IMG/VR virus record: IMGVR_UViG_3300030451_005335 | Span: 1 to 27,211 of that record | DNA from: a virus | DNA length: 27,211 nucleotides | Direction: 5' to 3' (one strand) | Shown here: positions 12,201 through 17,626 of the stretch, one piece after another | How the letters are laid out: each line of letters starts with the position of its first letter | How positions within the stretch are numbered: position 1 is the stretch's first letter | Program-made: the position numbers and the translations under genes | The notes under the pieces: model-generated | Seen by the model: only the letters and a program-made list of their open reading frames with translations | Databases searched by the model: none | What the model was told of the DNA's origin: nothing

Positions 12201-15200
12201 AAATCATTTCTTCAGAAACAATGAAGAATTAATTTACACACCCAAATCTACTTTTGTTGGTGTAGGATCAACTGCTATGCAATACAAAGGTGTTTCAGGT
12301 GGAATAGGATCTTTGACTTCACCAGTATTTGCAATAGTAAATGATGAAAATTCATTCTCAATATCTACAACTAAATCAGGAACAGCTGTTACATTTACAA
12401 GTGTAGGAGAGGGAAATGCTCATCAATTTGACATGTTAAAAGCAAATGAAAAATCTTTAATTATACTTGATGATGTTGTACAATATCCTTTAATAAGAAC
12501 TGATGTTACTCATACTTTAGATAGTAATTTAAATGCAGAGGTAGGGATTGCAACTGACATAATCCATTTAAGTGGTATTACTACTATCGCATCCTCCGAT
12601 ATATTAAAAATTGAAGATGAATTTGTTGAGGTTATTAATGTTGGACTTGGTACAACTGGTGGTGCTGCTGTTAGTGGTTTGGGAACATTTAATACAATTC
12701 AGGTAAATCGTTCTTTTGTTGGATCTTCAGCGACAACACATGCTGATGGAACTACTGTCACAAGATTTAAGGGATCTTATCACATCAATGGTAGAGATTT
12801 ATTCTTTACTAAGGCACCAAGAGGGAATGTTAATAATCCTAGAACTATAAATGATTTACCATCTCCAGTATCCAAATTCTCAGGTAGAGTCTATCTTAGA
12901 AATAATTATGATACTAACTTAGTGTTTGATGACATATCAGATCAATTTACTGGAATTAAATCAGATTTTGTTTTAAAAGTAGGTGGAGCAAACACAGTTG
13001 GTTTGGGGACAACAGGTGGAAGTGGAATTTTATTTATTAATGGAATATTCCAATCTCCTTCAACTGAATTTAATCCTAATAAAAACTTTAAGATAGTAGA
13101 AAGTGGGACTGGTGCTTCTGGTGTAACAACAGTTATATTTACAGGAATTACATCTGAAAATGGAAATCCTTTCATATCAAATAATATTAACACTAACGAA
13201 TTACCAAGGGGTGGAGTTCCAATATCAATAGGTAATACTGTAAATGGATTAGGTTATGCACCATTAAAAGGTGCAAGAGTTAAACCTATAATTGGAGCTG
13301 GAGGAACAATTGCCTCTATAGTTGGAGTTGCATATAGTGCTTCAGATTTAGTTATCAATAATGCAGAATATGATAACACCACTGGAGTAATGAAAATTAC
13401 AACTGATAATGAGCATCCATTCTACCGTGGTGGTTCTGATTTTGTCTTACTTAATAATATAACCTTTAATCCACCAATAACTTTTATAAGGACAAACTCT
13501 ATCGAAGTTGTATCGATAGCAGCTACAAATATTTTTAGCGTATCCATTGGTAAAAGCACGGTAGATTCACACACTTACGTTTCAGGTGGTAATGCATACC
13601 CATTTTATCCAGACTTAACTTTTGGATCTGGATATAATGATATTGTATCTATTGGAGTTACTGTACAAGATCCTGGATATAAACATCGTTTTATTTCTGC
13701 AAATGATAATGCGTTAACAATTTTTGGTGGAGGTGGAAGTTTAACACCTACTGATGCAGATTATGATCCTGTTACAGGTGTATTAAAATTATCTGTTGCT
13801 AATCATAACCTAACAAATTCAAGTAAGATAACTATTGTAGATAGTAGTCTTTTCTTCTCATGCTCAAAGGACAATTTCAGGACAGTTCATCCATATCCAA
13901 GAACAACTGATCCAGTTTCTGGTATTGCGACAGACGTAACCGTATTAAGTGATGATTTATTCTCAGTAAATGTCTATAAAAATGTAGGGAGTGGAGCAGT
14001 AGTATCAGCAACCGCAGGAGTTGGTGGAACAGCAATATTTAATATAGTTGATGGAGGAGAAAATTACAAAGATCCTCAAATATTTGTTTCACAACCATCA
14101 TACTCTAATTTATCAGTTAAAGGTATTTCTAGAGTCGGAGAGGGACCAACAACAGAAACAGGAACTGATCTAAGAGTTACTGCAATAGTGAAACCAGTAA
14201 CTGGTATAGGATCAACTTTATTCGAGGTTTCTGAATATGAGGTAGTTAATTCTGGATTTGGATTTAAAAAGGGTGATGTGGTAGAACCTGTAGGGTTAGT
14301 AACATCTAAAGAATTAAGTCAATTGGATGAAAGATCTAGAATAACTATCGATAAAGTTTACAATGATAGTTTTGCATTGTGGCAGTTTGGTGATTTTGAT
14401 TATATTGATTCTATTAAAAATTTACAAAATGGATCACGAACTGCTTTTCCTTTAAAAGTTACTAATCAATTAGTTAGTGTAGAATTAGATAAAAATACAA
14501 CTAATAAGAATTTTAGAATTGAAGATGTATTTTTAGTGATTGTAAATGGTGTAATTCAGGAACCAGTTGATGCATACACCATAATCGGAGGAAACACTAT
14601 TAGTTTTTCTGAACCACCACTAGGTAGTACATCATCATTATCAGATGATGCTGATGATATAAGTATACTATTCTATAAAGGAACCGCAGGTGAAGATTCT
14701 ATAGGAAATTTTGCAGAATCATTGACTATTGAGGTTGGTGATACAATACAGTTGCAATCAGGTTCTGGAGTTGAAAAGCAAGATCAAAGAACGGTCTTTA
14801 ATCTCAATACCTCACAAACATTAGAAACAAATCCTTATAGGGGAGTTGGCATTAATAGTGATAAATCAAGACCTTTAAATTTAATAAAACAAAAAGAAGA
14901 TAAAGTAATTAATCAATTAGTGGTATCTAAAAAAAGAGAGAGTATAGAACCAAGGATTTCTCCTACAGCAAAAATCATTTCTGATGTTACATTAGCAAAC
15001 ACTGGATTTTTTGTTGATAATGCAGATCTATTTAATTATGAACCATCCACTTCATCATTGAATTTGCAGATTATTGATCCAGTTAAGGATACTTTTGCAA
15101 ATGCAAAAGCAACTGCTACTATCTCTGCAGGTGGAACTGTAACAGGATTTAATATTTCTAATTTTGGTTTTGGATATACAACTAATCCCACTGTTGAGAT

Positions 15201-15963
15201 ATCAGCACCACCCACCATTCTTAAACAAGAAGATAATACAATAGTTGGTGTTGGTACAACAGCAACAGCAACAGCAACAATTAATGCAAGTGGTGCCATC
15301 ACTAAAATAGAAGTTGTAAATCCTGGTTTAGGATACACTATAGCACCTCAAGTTTTAATAAGTAGTCCATTTAATTTACCAGAGAGGACTGAAAATCTAA
15401 GCACTGATGTTGGAATTTCTATAGTGGTGAAAAATAATTGTGGAGTTGTCACAGGTATCGGAACCACATTATTTGGTAGTCCTAGTCAGTTAGCACTTGA
15501 GTTTACTCTTAAACGTGATGATTTTGATAATTTTGATACTGAAAGTCCAATAGATGTTGGTACTCCAATTTATATTTTTGATACTCAAGTTGGTTCGGGA
15601 TTGACATCTATCAATCTAAGTAAAAATGATAGTGATGTTGTGGGAATTGGAACATCTTTCATAGATAATGTTTATATGGTTGCTGCCAAATGCAAATTAG
15701 ATGGAAATGTTGGTTTAATTACAAGTTACATAAAATCAGATAGCACAATAACTGGTTTGGATTTGGCAGGGTCAACTGCAATAGGTAAATACTCAGTTGG
15801 ATTAATTACTAGTTTTACACGAGGAGAAAATCCAATATCTATAGGAGTTACTGGTTTAAGTGTTGGATTATCCACAGCACTTGGAATATCTACATTCCCA
15901 ACTTTAAAGAGAAGTGGTGGACCAAGAACACTAGAACAATCTGGTGGATTATCACCATCATAA
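3292..15963 (+). CDS. Giant gp7-like baseplate wedge protein with modular repeats, 4,223 aa
   Basis: One uninterrupted frame encodes 4,223 aa, roughly 460 kDa at 110 Da per residue. T4 gp7 has 1,032 aa. The link to gp7 is positional (between gp6 and gp8) and by sequence: SRSLYQTKGTDESFRILFNI (residues 197-216) matches the 'SRSxxFYSTKG...SYKFLFKVLY' block I recall near the gp7 C-terminus. Beyond residue ~330 the protein is mostly beta-repeat: at least 13 GxGY-type repeats, nine 'H-x-hydrophobic-x-TGD' repeats, three 'EI-x-Y-TG...RGF' modules and a YHYH domain at ~1255-1370. A C-terminal block (about 3580-4060, with WQFGDFDYIDSIKNLQNG and FLVIVNGVIQEP) resembles cyanophage baseplate proteins as I recall them. 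There is no signal peptide or membrane segment. Translation is probably coupled to gp6 (ATGA overlap; GGAG at 3275-3278). A large structural role, with the extension projecting from the baseplate, is inferred. Confidence 0.85.
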   Translation: MIETGIVSKVKVQDVISNQLPEFIRDESPLTDEFLKQYYISQEYQGAPIDLAGNLDQYLNINNLLPEVIVDTSTTVGLTTTGDETIKVSSTKGFPNQYGLLKINNEIITYTGITTNSFTGCERGFSGITSYHSDLNQEDLVFSSSVSDNHDSGSTIQNLSSLFLKEFYKKFKKTFLPGLESTDFQSKLDVGTFIGNSRSLYQTKGTDESFRILFNILYGLTPKVLNLEERLVKPSSANYVRRRVCVAELLSGNPIQLQGQSLLKGLTGQTLFRSDLDSDKNASISEIEPFERKNSGITGITTYYKIGLFVGYDESADVENDFVIVPNTKSLEKVSIGSSIINVDSTIGFGTTGTIISGLNTITYNGKTVNQFLNCTGIGDTIFPIQNIRSNITYFGFENGDLDKKVTLRLTGVISDFEQEGKIDVNEGELISIRGLGDRVENNNETYKETFCNSWVYNTRSSFFIDSISGSTYTLLTDIDKSSLKKGDLVEIVDKRNNEIVVPFDNNIPPHVEDFGTVGVGQSTVTLSSTESTLSKLIEKGIISNASEIVNFKIRKVLNKAHSDGAPIEYGNDAIISDILNVYTDKNSETAYITSNSLPSFIDNENADISKKININTKNISVDLSQGGSISGDSGQGINYSTINFGSAVPFDTGDKIFYSHSDGDGLIGIETGSYFIKKVGPKSIRLFTSPSNIDGGRNLTFTKNSTNGIVSFVLFSQKSSIIGAQKLLKEFPLNQNISNGKDELTDVGQTGILINGVEISNYKSSDKIYYGPLENLQVLNNGEDYDVINLPNIVISTGIGTTALAQPVISGKVKNVSVDPQNFDVTEVISIGVTGGNGSGCVLEPVVGERFRIELFNTNTKTSSESRSGINTSDERIVFYNDHNFQTGDPIIYDSFNNLGVGTGVAGSLVPDSIYYPYVENSKTITLHKTAKDALTGGGINKINFNGNNVSGNHAFKVGLRKTLLDVKVINEGDGYTNRNLKINPTGISTQNDSVNFVNHGFQDGEVIEYFGNISGLTQGNSYYILKIDDNSFNLSDAGIGATISSNYIRRKQVNLTSNGVGIQTFKYPDIEVFVDFTGTTPNPPSFTVVPTVRGSIDQLYLYESGTGYGSTILNNHKKPIITLENGVNASVIPNIIDGKIDSVRVVGGKQYYSVPDLVVTDPTGLGVGAELRAVLGVNPISSEPQISDVIIINSGIGYSTDTTVSVKSAGRNAFFDANVRSLTINKHNVNDDYQLLEDSENKLKYSVTGYDTSLLGSSNLIGWAYDGNPIYGPFGSDDPTERNDLTKKLQSGYKKTSDIVDRPPVDSNIEFIEDYVFDNSGDLDKHNGRYEVTSDFPNGVYAYHATLGDNNIPKFPYFIGNSYRSKVIENNISSVNQNNFDFNNSGVLRNTFPYKIGEKSADNDFIVETNEIENQKLQIESIISSSVTGFDIVNGGVNYKVDETLDFDEEGTSGSGLISVISKIDGKLISKIETTLERKENTVITWGDSKLNFFTEDNHNYNNNDLVVISGLSTDISQLNDTFKINVDKFETTTISTVTASSNAGVTTDIYVAEIPTSVSVGSSITISDGTQSETLKILNIYSNNILTVQRDFGSSYSLVHPKGSNVSYLPNKFTINKTIDRFESVNNRKIFFNAEESIGVSTADGSEISKTFNFAGNNVTRNIPVKQIYLENHRLETNQKVKLTQPSNTNVKISIDNGTNYFNIPETLFVVNKTINTIGIKTQINGVEVHFLDSLNSFCDDDTFFFETQFDEVTCKVENIKTELTTSTAHELETGDKISLAIQPNLSVGIGTSTHVRVFRDELSGNVLINKLNFTNVGVNTITNSFNIENHHLNTGEKVKYNADILPEGLENKNYFVYRVDDDNIKLCDTFIDSQKNTPSIVGFGTTGGLTQSVALVNPSFNVINNNDLKFDLSDSSVNGYTFNLYTDDKFINKFVNASGISTVFNVVSLGSTLTVGYTTSLPDILYYNLEKSGTISTVDSSVQNYSKIEYIDSNYNGDYSITKVGIKTFSIFLEKNPEKLSYLPSECDVLKYSTTSKTTTGSINSINILSGGTGYKKLPKFIGVGSSSLGVGAVIKTKSSDIGNIDKIRVLNEGFEYSSDNTLRPESLIASSVDIINSATIGIVTVVNGGSNFIEAPNVIIVNTDTGLQIESGFLEPVMLENSILSVNVVESPVGLPANPVTIRTTNNTNGITIDRVLSNNSGIFTCRIATPNAQFSTPPFAEGDRVFIEGIEKISSDGSGFNSSDYGFNLLKVTDFSYVNSKGQVTIDLSEFGGEVKTGLSESSDLQKFANIINESDYPEFGIILEQTTFKKGEFISVNDKKTNLEIVDIDTGKLKIFGALDLNVGDIIKGEITGSEAEISNISENKLRLKTDFSILKDLGWNDSIGKLNEDFQVVPDNDYYQNMSYSIQSSIEWDTFKSSVNNLVHTSGMKNFADLGISSSAKSGVGTELSENKLVLIRDIIEEKRVDEIKNIDTVRDTDIIGNTARKITFDNIRLSDFISCKTNDVLTMDDLSPSFSNLEEGVDSFIDLIEFNETAGVQFFNNLLVVTTSNPADRIEISDLMVISNGSENILVKKGNLINSDDGFNTADDIIVDYKLHNNLNTGRNTLRFSPVIDPIPGNESDYDLKIFKTEFNTNLVGVGTSSIGPINLSSRNKISLTGITTDIITVPISSFDSLYATVFVYDIFSNKMNLIESFVTHNDSDSFLTQSYFSGENKNISLESLGIITSSVSSGNLILSFDNQYSNSLNIKSKVVVFGDTGTANDEYRFKTEGQEDGSERTSFYAGMSTSNVGVSTLQYLDSNLINAVKTVAEVSIGSSKAVHEALFIHDGTNAYAHQAGSLSVTKDYNSEYDPSVGLGTFGASLSGSSFKIEFYPDKTTGISTVVALNHCFYTLVDEENIPEDLTYGTITESNSIKFYNSVTGNRAFRTKFTPKVNSIPLYGKRFNPNSSSDLNLSTGLFTLENHFFRNNEELIYTPKSTFVGVGSTAMQYKGVSGGIGSLTSPVFAIVNDENSFSISTTKSGTAVTFTSVGEGNAHQFDMLKANEKSLIILDDVVQYPLIRTDVTHTLDSNLNAEVGIATDIIHLSGITTIASSDILKIEDEFVEVINVGLGTTGGAAVSGLGTFNTIQVNRSFVGSSATTHADGTTVTRFKGSYHINGRDLFFTKAPRGNVNNPRTINDLPSPVSKFSGRVYLRNNYDTNLVFDDISDQFTGIKSDFVLKVGGANTVGLGTTGGSGILFINGIFQSPSTEFNPNKNFKIVESGTGASGVTTVIFTGITSENGNPFISNNINTNELPRGGVPISIGNTVNGLGYAPLKGARVKPIIGAGGTIASIVGVAYSASDLVINNAEYDNTTGVMKITTDNEHPFYRGGSDFVLLNNITFNPPITFIRTNSIEVVSIAATNIFSVSIGKSTVDSHTYVSGGNAYPFYPDLTFGSGYNDIVSIGVTVQDPGYKHRFISANDNALTIFGGGGSLTPTDADYDPVTGVLKLSVANHNLTNSSKITIVDSSLFFSCSKDNFRTVHPYPRTTDPVSGIATDVTVLSDDLFSVNVYKNVGSGAVVSATAGVGGTAIFNIVDGGENYKDPQIFVSQPSYSNLSVKGISRVGEGPTTETGTDLRVTAIVKPVTGIGSTLFEVSEYEVVNSGFGFKKGDVVEPVGLVTSKELSQLDERSRITIDKVYNDSFALWQFGDFDYIDSIKNLQNGSRTAFPLKVTNQLVSVELDKNTTNKNFRIEDVFLVIVNGVIQEPVDAYTIIGGNTISFSEPPLGSTSSLSDDADDISILFYKGTAGEDSIGNFAESLTIEVGDTIQLQSGSGVEKQDQRTVFNLNTSQTLETNPYRGVGINSDKSRPLNLIKQKEDKVINQLVVSKKRESIEPRISPTAKIISDVTLANTGFFVDNADLFNYEPSTSSLNLQIIDPVKDTFANAKATATISAGGTVTGFNISNFGFGYTTNPTVEISAPPTILKQEDNTIVGVGTTATATATINASGAITKIEVVNPGLGYTIAPQVLISSPFNLPERTENLSTDVGISIVVKNNCGVVTGIGTTLFGSPSQLALEFTLKRDDFDNFDTESPIDVGTPIYIFDTQVGSGLTSINLSKNDSDVVGIGTSFIDNVYMVAAKCKLDGNVGLITSYIKSDSTITGLDLAGSTAIGKYSVGLITSFTRGENPISIGVTGLSVGLSTALGISTFPTLKRSGGPRTLEQSGGLSPS
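3550..3693 (+). repeat. EI-x-Y-TG / RGF module, first copy, in the giant gp7-like protein
   Basis: Residues ~87-134 read as a compact beta module: a 'S-x-STKGFP' entry, then INNEIITYTGI, then FTGCERGFSGITSYHSD. The same scheme (a strand with Glu-Ile-Ile-x-Tyr-Thr/Ser-Gly, then an Arg-Gly/Arg-x-Phe turn and a downstream His) recurs at 7897-8130 and 12553-12768 in this gene and at 23857-24081 in the DUF4815 protein. The copies are divergent and recognised at protein level only. The function is not known to me. Confidence 0.6.
5620..6250 (+). repeat. GxGY and H-TGD repeats (residues ~779-985) of the giant protein
   Basis: Two GxGY-type beta repeats, LNNGEDYDVINLPNIVIS near residue 780 and VINEGDGYTNRNLKINP near 970, flank a copy of the second repeat family, HNFQTGDPIIYD at residue 884, which is followed by a 'SIYYPYV' strand. 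The next H-type copy, HGFQDGEVIEYFG, is at residue 1001 (6292). Spacing between copies is irregular and identity is low, so this is an old, diverged repeat array. Confidence 0.6.
6601..6960 (+). repeat. Cluster of three GxGY beta repeats
   Basis: Residues ~1104-1223 contain three successive copies: YESGTGYGSTIL, VVGGKQYYSVPDLVVTDP and INSGIGYSTDTTVSV. The consensus is a short strand ending in (N/G/S)-G-x-G-Y, then x4-P-x-(V/I)-x-(V/I)-x-x-P and a Gly/Ala-rich linker such as GLGVGAEL. This array ends directly before the YHYH domain. Confidence 0.65.
7050..7389 (+). other. YHYH-type domain inside the giant gp7-like protein
   Basis: Residues ~1255-1366 carry the marks of the YHYH family: GWAYDGNPIYGPFG at 1264-1277, then DRPPVDSN, and GVYAYHATLGDNNIPKFPYF ending near 1361. 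YHYH domains occur in secreted bacterial proteins and, as I recall, in large cyanophage structural proteins. Their biochemical role is unclear to me. Both defining segments (the 'DGxPIYGP' turn and the Tyr-x-Tyr-His strand) are intact, so the domain is probably folded and not a remnant. Confidence 0.75.
7897..8130 (+). repeat. EI-x-Y-TG / RGF module, second copy
   Basis: Residues ~1536-1613 include VAEIPTSVSVGSSITISDG, then LKILNIYSNNILTVQRDFG and SSYSLVHPKGSNVSYL. The 'hydrophobic-x-V-x-R-x-F-G-S-S...H-x-x-G-x-x-V' end matches the end of the third copy (VNRSFVGSSATTHADGTTV), which makes the relationship convincing even though the first half is diverged. Confidence 0.55.
8317..8890 (+). repeat. 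Cluster of three H-x-x-TGD beta repeats
   Basis: Three copies lie at residues 1676 (HRLETNQKVKLTQP), 1773 (HELETGDKISLAIQP) and 1835 (HLNTGEKVKYNADILPEGLE, continuing into NKNYFVYRVDDDNIKLC). The consensus is H-x-hydrophobic-x-T-G-(D/E)-x-hydrophobic-x-(Y/L), then a strand 'Y-(F/Y)-(V/I)-x-x-(V/I)-D-(D)-(D/N)-x-(F/I)-x-L'. Further copies in the same protein are at residues 884, 1001, 1501, 2972, 3375 and 3505. This is a structural repeat of fibre-like proteins, with function inferred. Confidence 0.6.
9445..9735 (+). repeat. Cluster of three GxGY beta repeats (residues ~2052-2148)
   Basis: Successive copies are LSGGTGYKKLPKFIGVGSSS (residue ~2053), LNEGFEYSSDNTLRPE (~2096) and VNGGSNFIEAPNVIIVN (~2131). 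The first is followed by a GVGAVIKT linker and IDKIRV strand, showing the full unit: G-rich linker, 'I-x-x-I-x-V' strand, GxGY turn, 'x-P-x-V/F-I' strand. Confidence 0.65.
12553..12768 (+). repeat. EI-x-Y-TG / RGF module, third copy
   Basis: Residues ~3088-3159 read DIIHLSGITTIASSDILKIE, DEFVEVINVGLG, then IQVNRSFVGSSATTHADG and TTVTRF. This is the clearest copy of the unit: entry strand, 'ILKIEDE' strand in place of 'LLKINNE', and the 'R-x-F...H-x-D/x-G-T' exit shared with the copy near residue 1600. Confidence 0.6.
15118..15372 (+). repeat. Pair of GxGY beta repeats near the C-terminus of the giant protein
   Basis: Residues ~3943-4027 hold two near-consensus copies, ISNFGFGYTTNPTVEISAPP and VVNPGLGYTIAPQVLISSPF, joined by a Thr/Ala-rich linker. 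These two are the best preserved copies in the protein and can serve as the query for finding the others. Confidence 0.7.
15262..15279 (+). repeat. Hexanucleotide microsatellite (GCAACA)x3
   Basis: Three perfect GCAACA units encode an Ala-Thr dipeptide repeat (residues 3991-3996) in the linker between two GxGY repeats. The repeat is in frame, so unit gain or loss would change linker length without a frameshift. Confidence 0.8.
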
Positions 15964-15980
15964 ATATGTATTATCACCAT
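15948..15980 (+). repeat. 11-bp direct repeat ATTATCACCAT at the end of the giant gene
   Basis: ATTATCACCAT occurs at 15948-15958, in the last codons of the giant gene, and again at 15970-15980, just after its stop codon. TGGTG at 15942-15946 can pair with the CACCA in either copy, and the second copy is followed by TTTTT. A weak 5-bp hairpin is possible. No function is established. Confidence 0.5.
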
Positions 15981-15994
15981 TTTTAAAAATCTTG

Positions 15995-16002
15995 TATAAA
16001 TA
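15995..16002 (+). promoter_or_regulatory. T4-type late promoter ahead of gp8
   Basis: An exact TATAAATA octamer lies in the 56-nt gap between the giant gene and gp8. Its last base is 17 nt before the gp8 ATG, identical to the gp25 case. It gives gp8 and the DUF4815 giant behind it their own late transcript, independent of read-through of 12.7 kb of upstream gene. The transcription start is inferred from T4 geometry. Confidence 0.8.
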
Positions 16003-16019
16003 TCTAAAAAACTAATAAT

Positions 16020-17621
16020 ATGCCAGCAATAGTAACAGATCAATTTAGAATAACGAATGCGGGTAATTTTGTAGACTCAGTATTAAATGAAAGTAATTCT
16101 TATTATGTATTTTTAGGATTACCAAATCCTGCAGGAAAAGATGGTGTTGCTGGATTTGGAAGAACTACTTCTTGGAATAATAATGTTCCAGATCCAACTG
16201 ATAATCAACAATACCTAACTCATTACAGAGATACCTCATTATTTGGTAAAAAAATAAATGCATCAAATGTTAGAAGAGTTGTAAAAAAACATACTTGGGC
16301 AGCCAATACCAGATACGATATGTATCGTCATGATTACCGAATAAAGGATGGTGATGAAAATAAAGCACCTAATTCTCAAAGTGGAAGTTTATATAGAACG
16401 AATTATTATGTAATCACATCAGAATTTAAGGTTTATATTTGTTTAGATAATGGAGGATTTGGAGATCCAACATTAAATGATGCAAAAGGAAACGGTAGTA
16501 AGGATGAACCAACATTTACAGATTTAGAACCAGCAGCTGCTGGAACAAGTAATGATGGTTATTTGTGGAAATACCTTTTTACAGTGGCACCTAGTGACGT
16601 TGTAAAATTTGATTCAATAGAGTATATTGTTTTACCAAACGATTGGTCTACATCGACTGATTCTCAAATACAAGCAGTGAGAGAAAATGGAGACTCAGAT
16701 ATAAATAAAAATCAAATTAGAAAAGTTTATATTGAAAATCCTGGAAGCACTTACACAGATGGTCAAAAAGTTTGTGATATTTTAGGAGATGGTACTGGAG
16801 CACAAGTATTAGTAACCGTATCAGGAGGAAAGATCATTGATACAGTTGTTACTGCAGGAGGTTCAGGATATACTTATGGTATTGTTGACCTTAAAAATAT
16901 AGGTAATTCTGATGTGGTTGCAGATAACAGAGCAACTTTGATACCAATCATACCACCGTCAAAAGGACATGGATTTGATATTTACACTGAACTTGGTGCT
17001 GATAAGGTTTTAGTTTACTCTCGTTTTGACGATTCAACAAAGGATTTTCCATCAGACACACATTTTGGTCAAGTTGGTATAATAAAAAATCCAAATGGAA
17101 CAAACAATACAGGAATAATAACTACATCACAATTTTCATCATTGTCTGCTATTAAACTAAGTGGTGATATAGCAGATTCAGTAAAAGATGTTATAGTAGG
17201 AAGTACAATAACACAAAGTGTAACTGGTGGAACTGCGAGAGGTATTGTTGCTTCTTATGATTCTGAAACCTTTGTTTTAAAATATATTCAGGATCGAAGT
17301 TTAAATTATTCTACAACTCCATTAAAGAAAGATCCCACTGATTATCCTACTTCATCAACCGAGGCTAAAGTATTATCATTTAGTTCTACTGGTAACATAT
17401 TTGAAGGAAGTAATGATTTAGGATCACCAATGAGTACTTTTAGTGGAATAACCACAACTATTAATAATAAATTGATAAATTTAGGTGTTCAGTTCACAAA
17501 TGGACTTGCTGGTTCTGAAATAAATAAAAAGACTGGTGATGTAATTTATATCGATAATCGAAAAGAAGTTACTCGGAACATCAGACAAAAAGAAGATGTT
17601 AAAATCATTCTGGAATTCTAA
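16020..17621 (+). CDS. 8: gp8-like baseplate wedge protein, enlarged (533 aa)
   Basis: The N-terminus MPAIVTDQFRITNAGNFVDS parallels the T4 gp8 start 'VTSKFR...NFYNSI'. GYLWKYLF (residues 180-187) matches 'GYVWEYLF', and GDVIYIDNR (506-514) with the terminal ILEF matches 'GEMIYMENR...ILFTF'. gp8 is a dimeric outer wedge protein. T4 gp8 has 334 aa. The extra ~200 aa here fall in two places: residues ~238-300, holding two GxGY repeats (IENPGSTYTDG and AGGSGYTYG), and a segment of ~140 residues after the GIIKNP strand. The core is otherwise intact. The gene follows its own late promoter with a leader of about a dozen bases and no Shine-Dalgarno. Five bases separate it from the next gene. Confidence 0.92.
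   Translation: MPAIVTDQFRITNAGNFVDSVLNESNSYYVFLGLPNPAGKDGVAGFGRTTSWNNNVPDPTDNQQYLTHYRDTSLFGKKINASNVRRVVKKHTWAANTRYDMYRHDYRIKDGDENKAPNSQSGSLYRTNYYVITSEFKVYICLDNGGFGDPTLNDAKGNGSKDEPTFTDLEPAAAGTSNDGYLWKYLFTVAPSDVVKFDSIEYIVLPNDWSTSTDSQIQAVRENGDSDINKNQIRKVYIENPGSTYTDGQKVCDILGDGTGAQVLVTVSGGKIIDTVVTAGGSGYTYGIVDLKNIGNSDVVADNRATLIPIIPPSKGHGFDIYTELGADKVLVYSRFDDSTKDFPSDTHFGQVGIIKNPNGTNNTGIITTSQFSSLSAIKLSGDIADSVKDVIVGSTITQSVTGGTARGIVASYDSETFVLKYIQDRSLNYSTTPLKKDPTDYPTSSTEAKVLSFSSTGNIFEGSNDLGSPMSTFSGITTTINNKLINLGVQFTNGLAGSEINKKTGDVIYIDNRKEVTRNIRQKEDVKIILEF
16731..16880 (+). repeat. GxGY repeats inserted in gp8
   Basis: Residues ~238-287 of the gp8-like protein hold IENPGSTYTDGQKVCDILGD and, about 38 residues later, AGGSGYTYGIVDL, joined by a GTGAQVLVTVSGGKI linker. 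This is the same unit as in the neighbouring giants. T4 gp8, as I recall it, lacks this segment. Confidence 0.65.
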
Positions 17622-17626
17622 GGAAA

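Noticed and set aside
5600-15400. CRISPR-like or satellite DNA repeats in the giant gene
   Set aside because: The repeats are conserved at protein level only. At DNA level the copies are diverged and irregularly spaced, with no constant repeat and spacer lengths.
15942-15957. Intrinsic terminator formed by TGGTG-GATTAT-CACCA
   Set aside because: The stem is only 5 bp, it lies within coding sequence, and no T-run follows the first CACCA. It is listed only as a repeat and a low-interest finding.
17519-17526. AATAAATA inside the end of gp8 as a promoter for the DUF4815 gene
   Set aside because: It is about 100 nt from the start, unlike the 17-nt spacing of the two exact late promoters, and it lies within conserved gp8 coding sequence.
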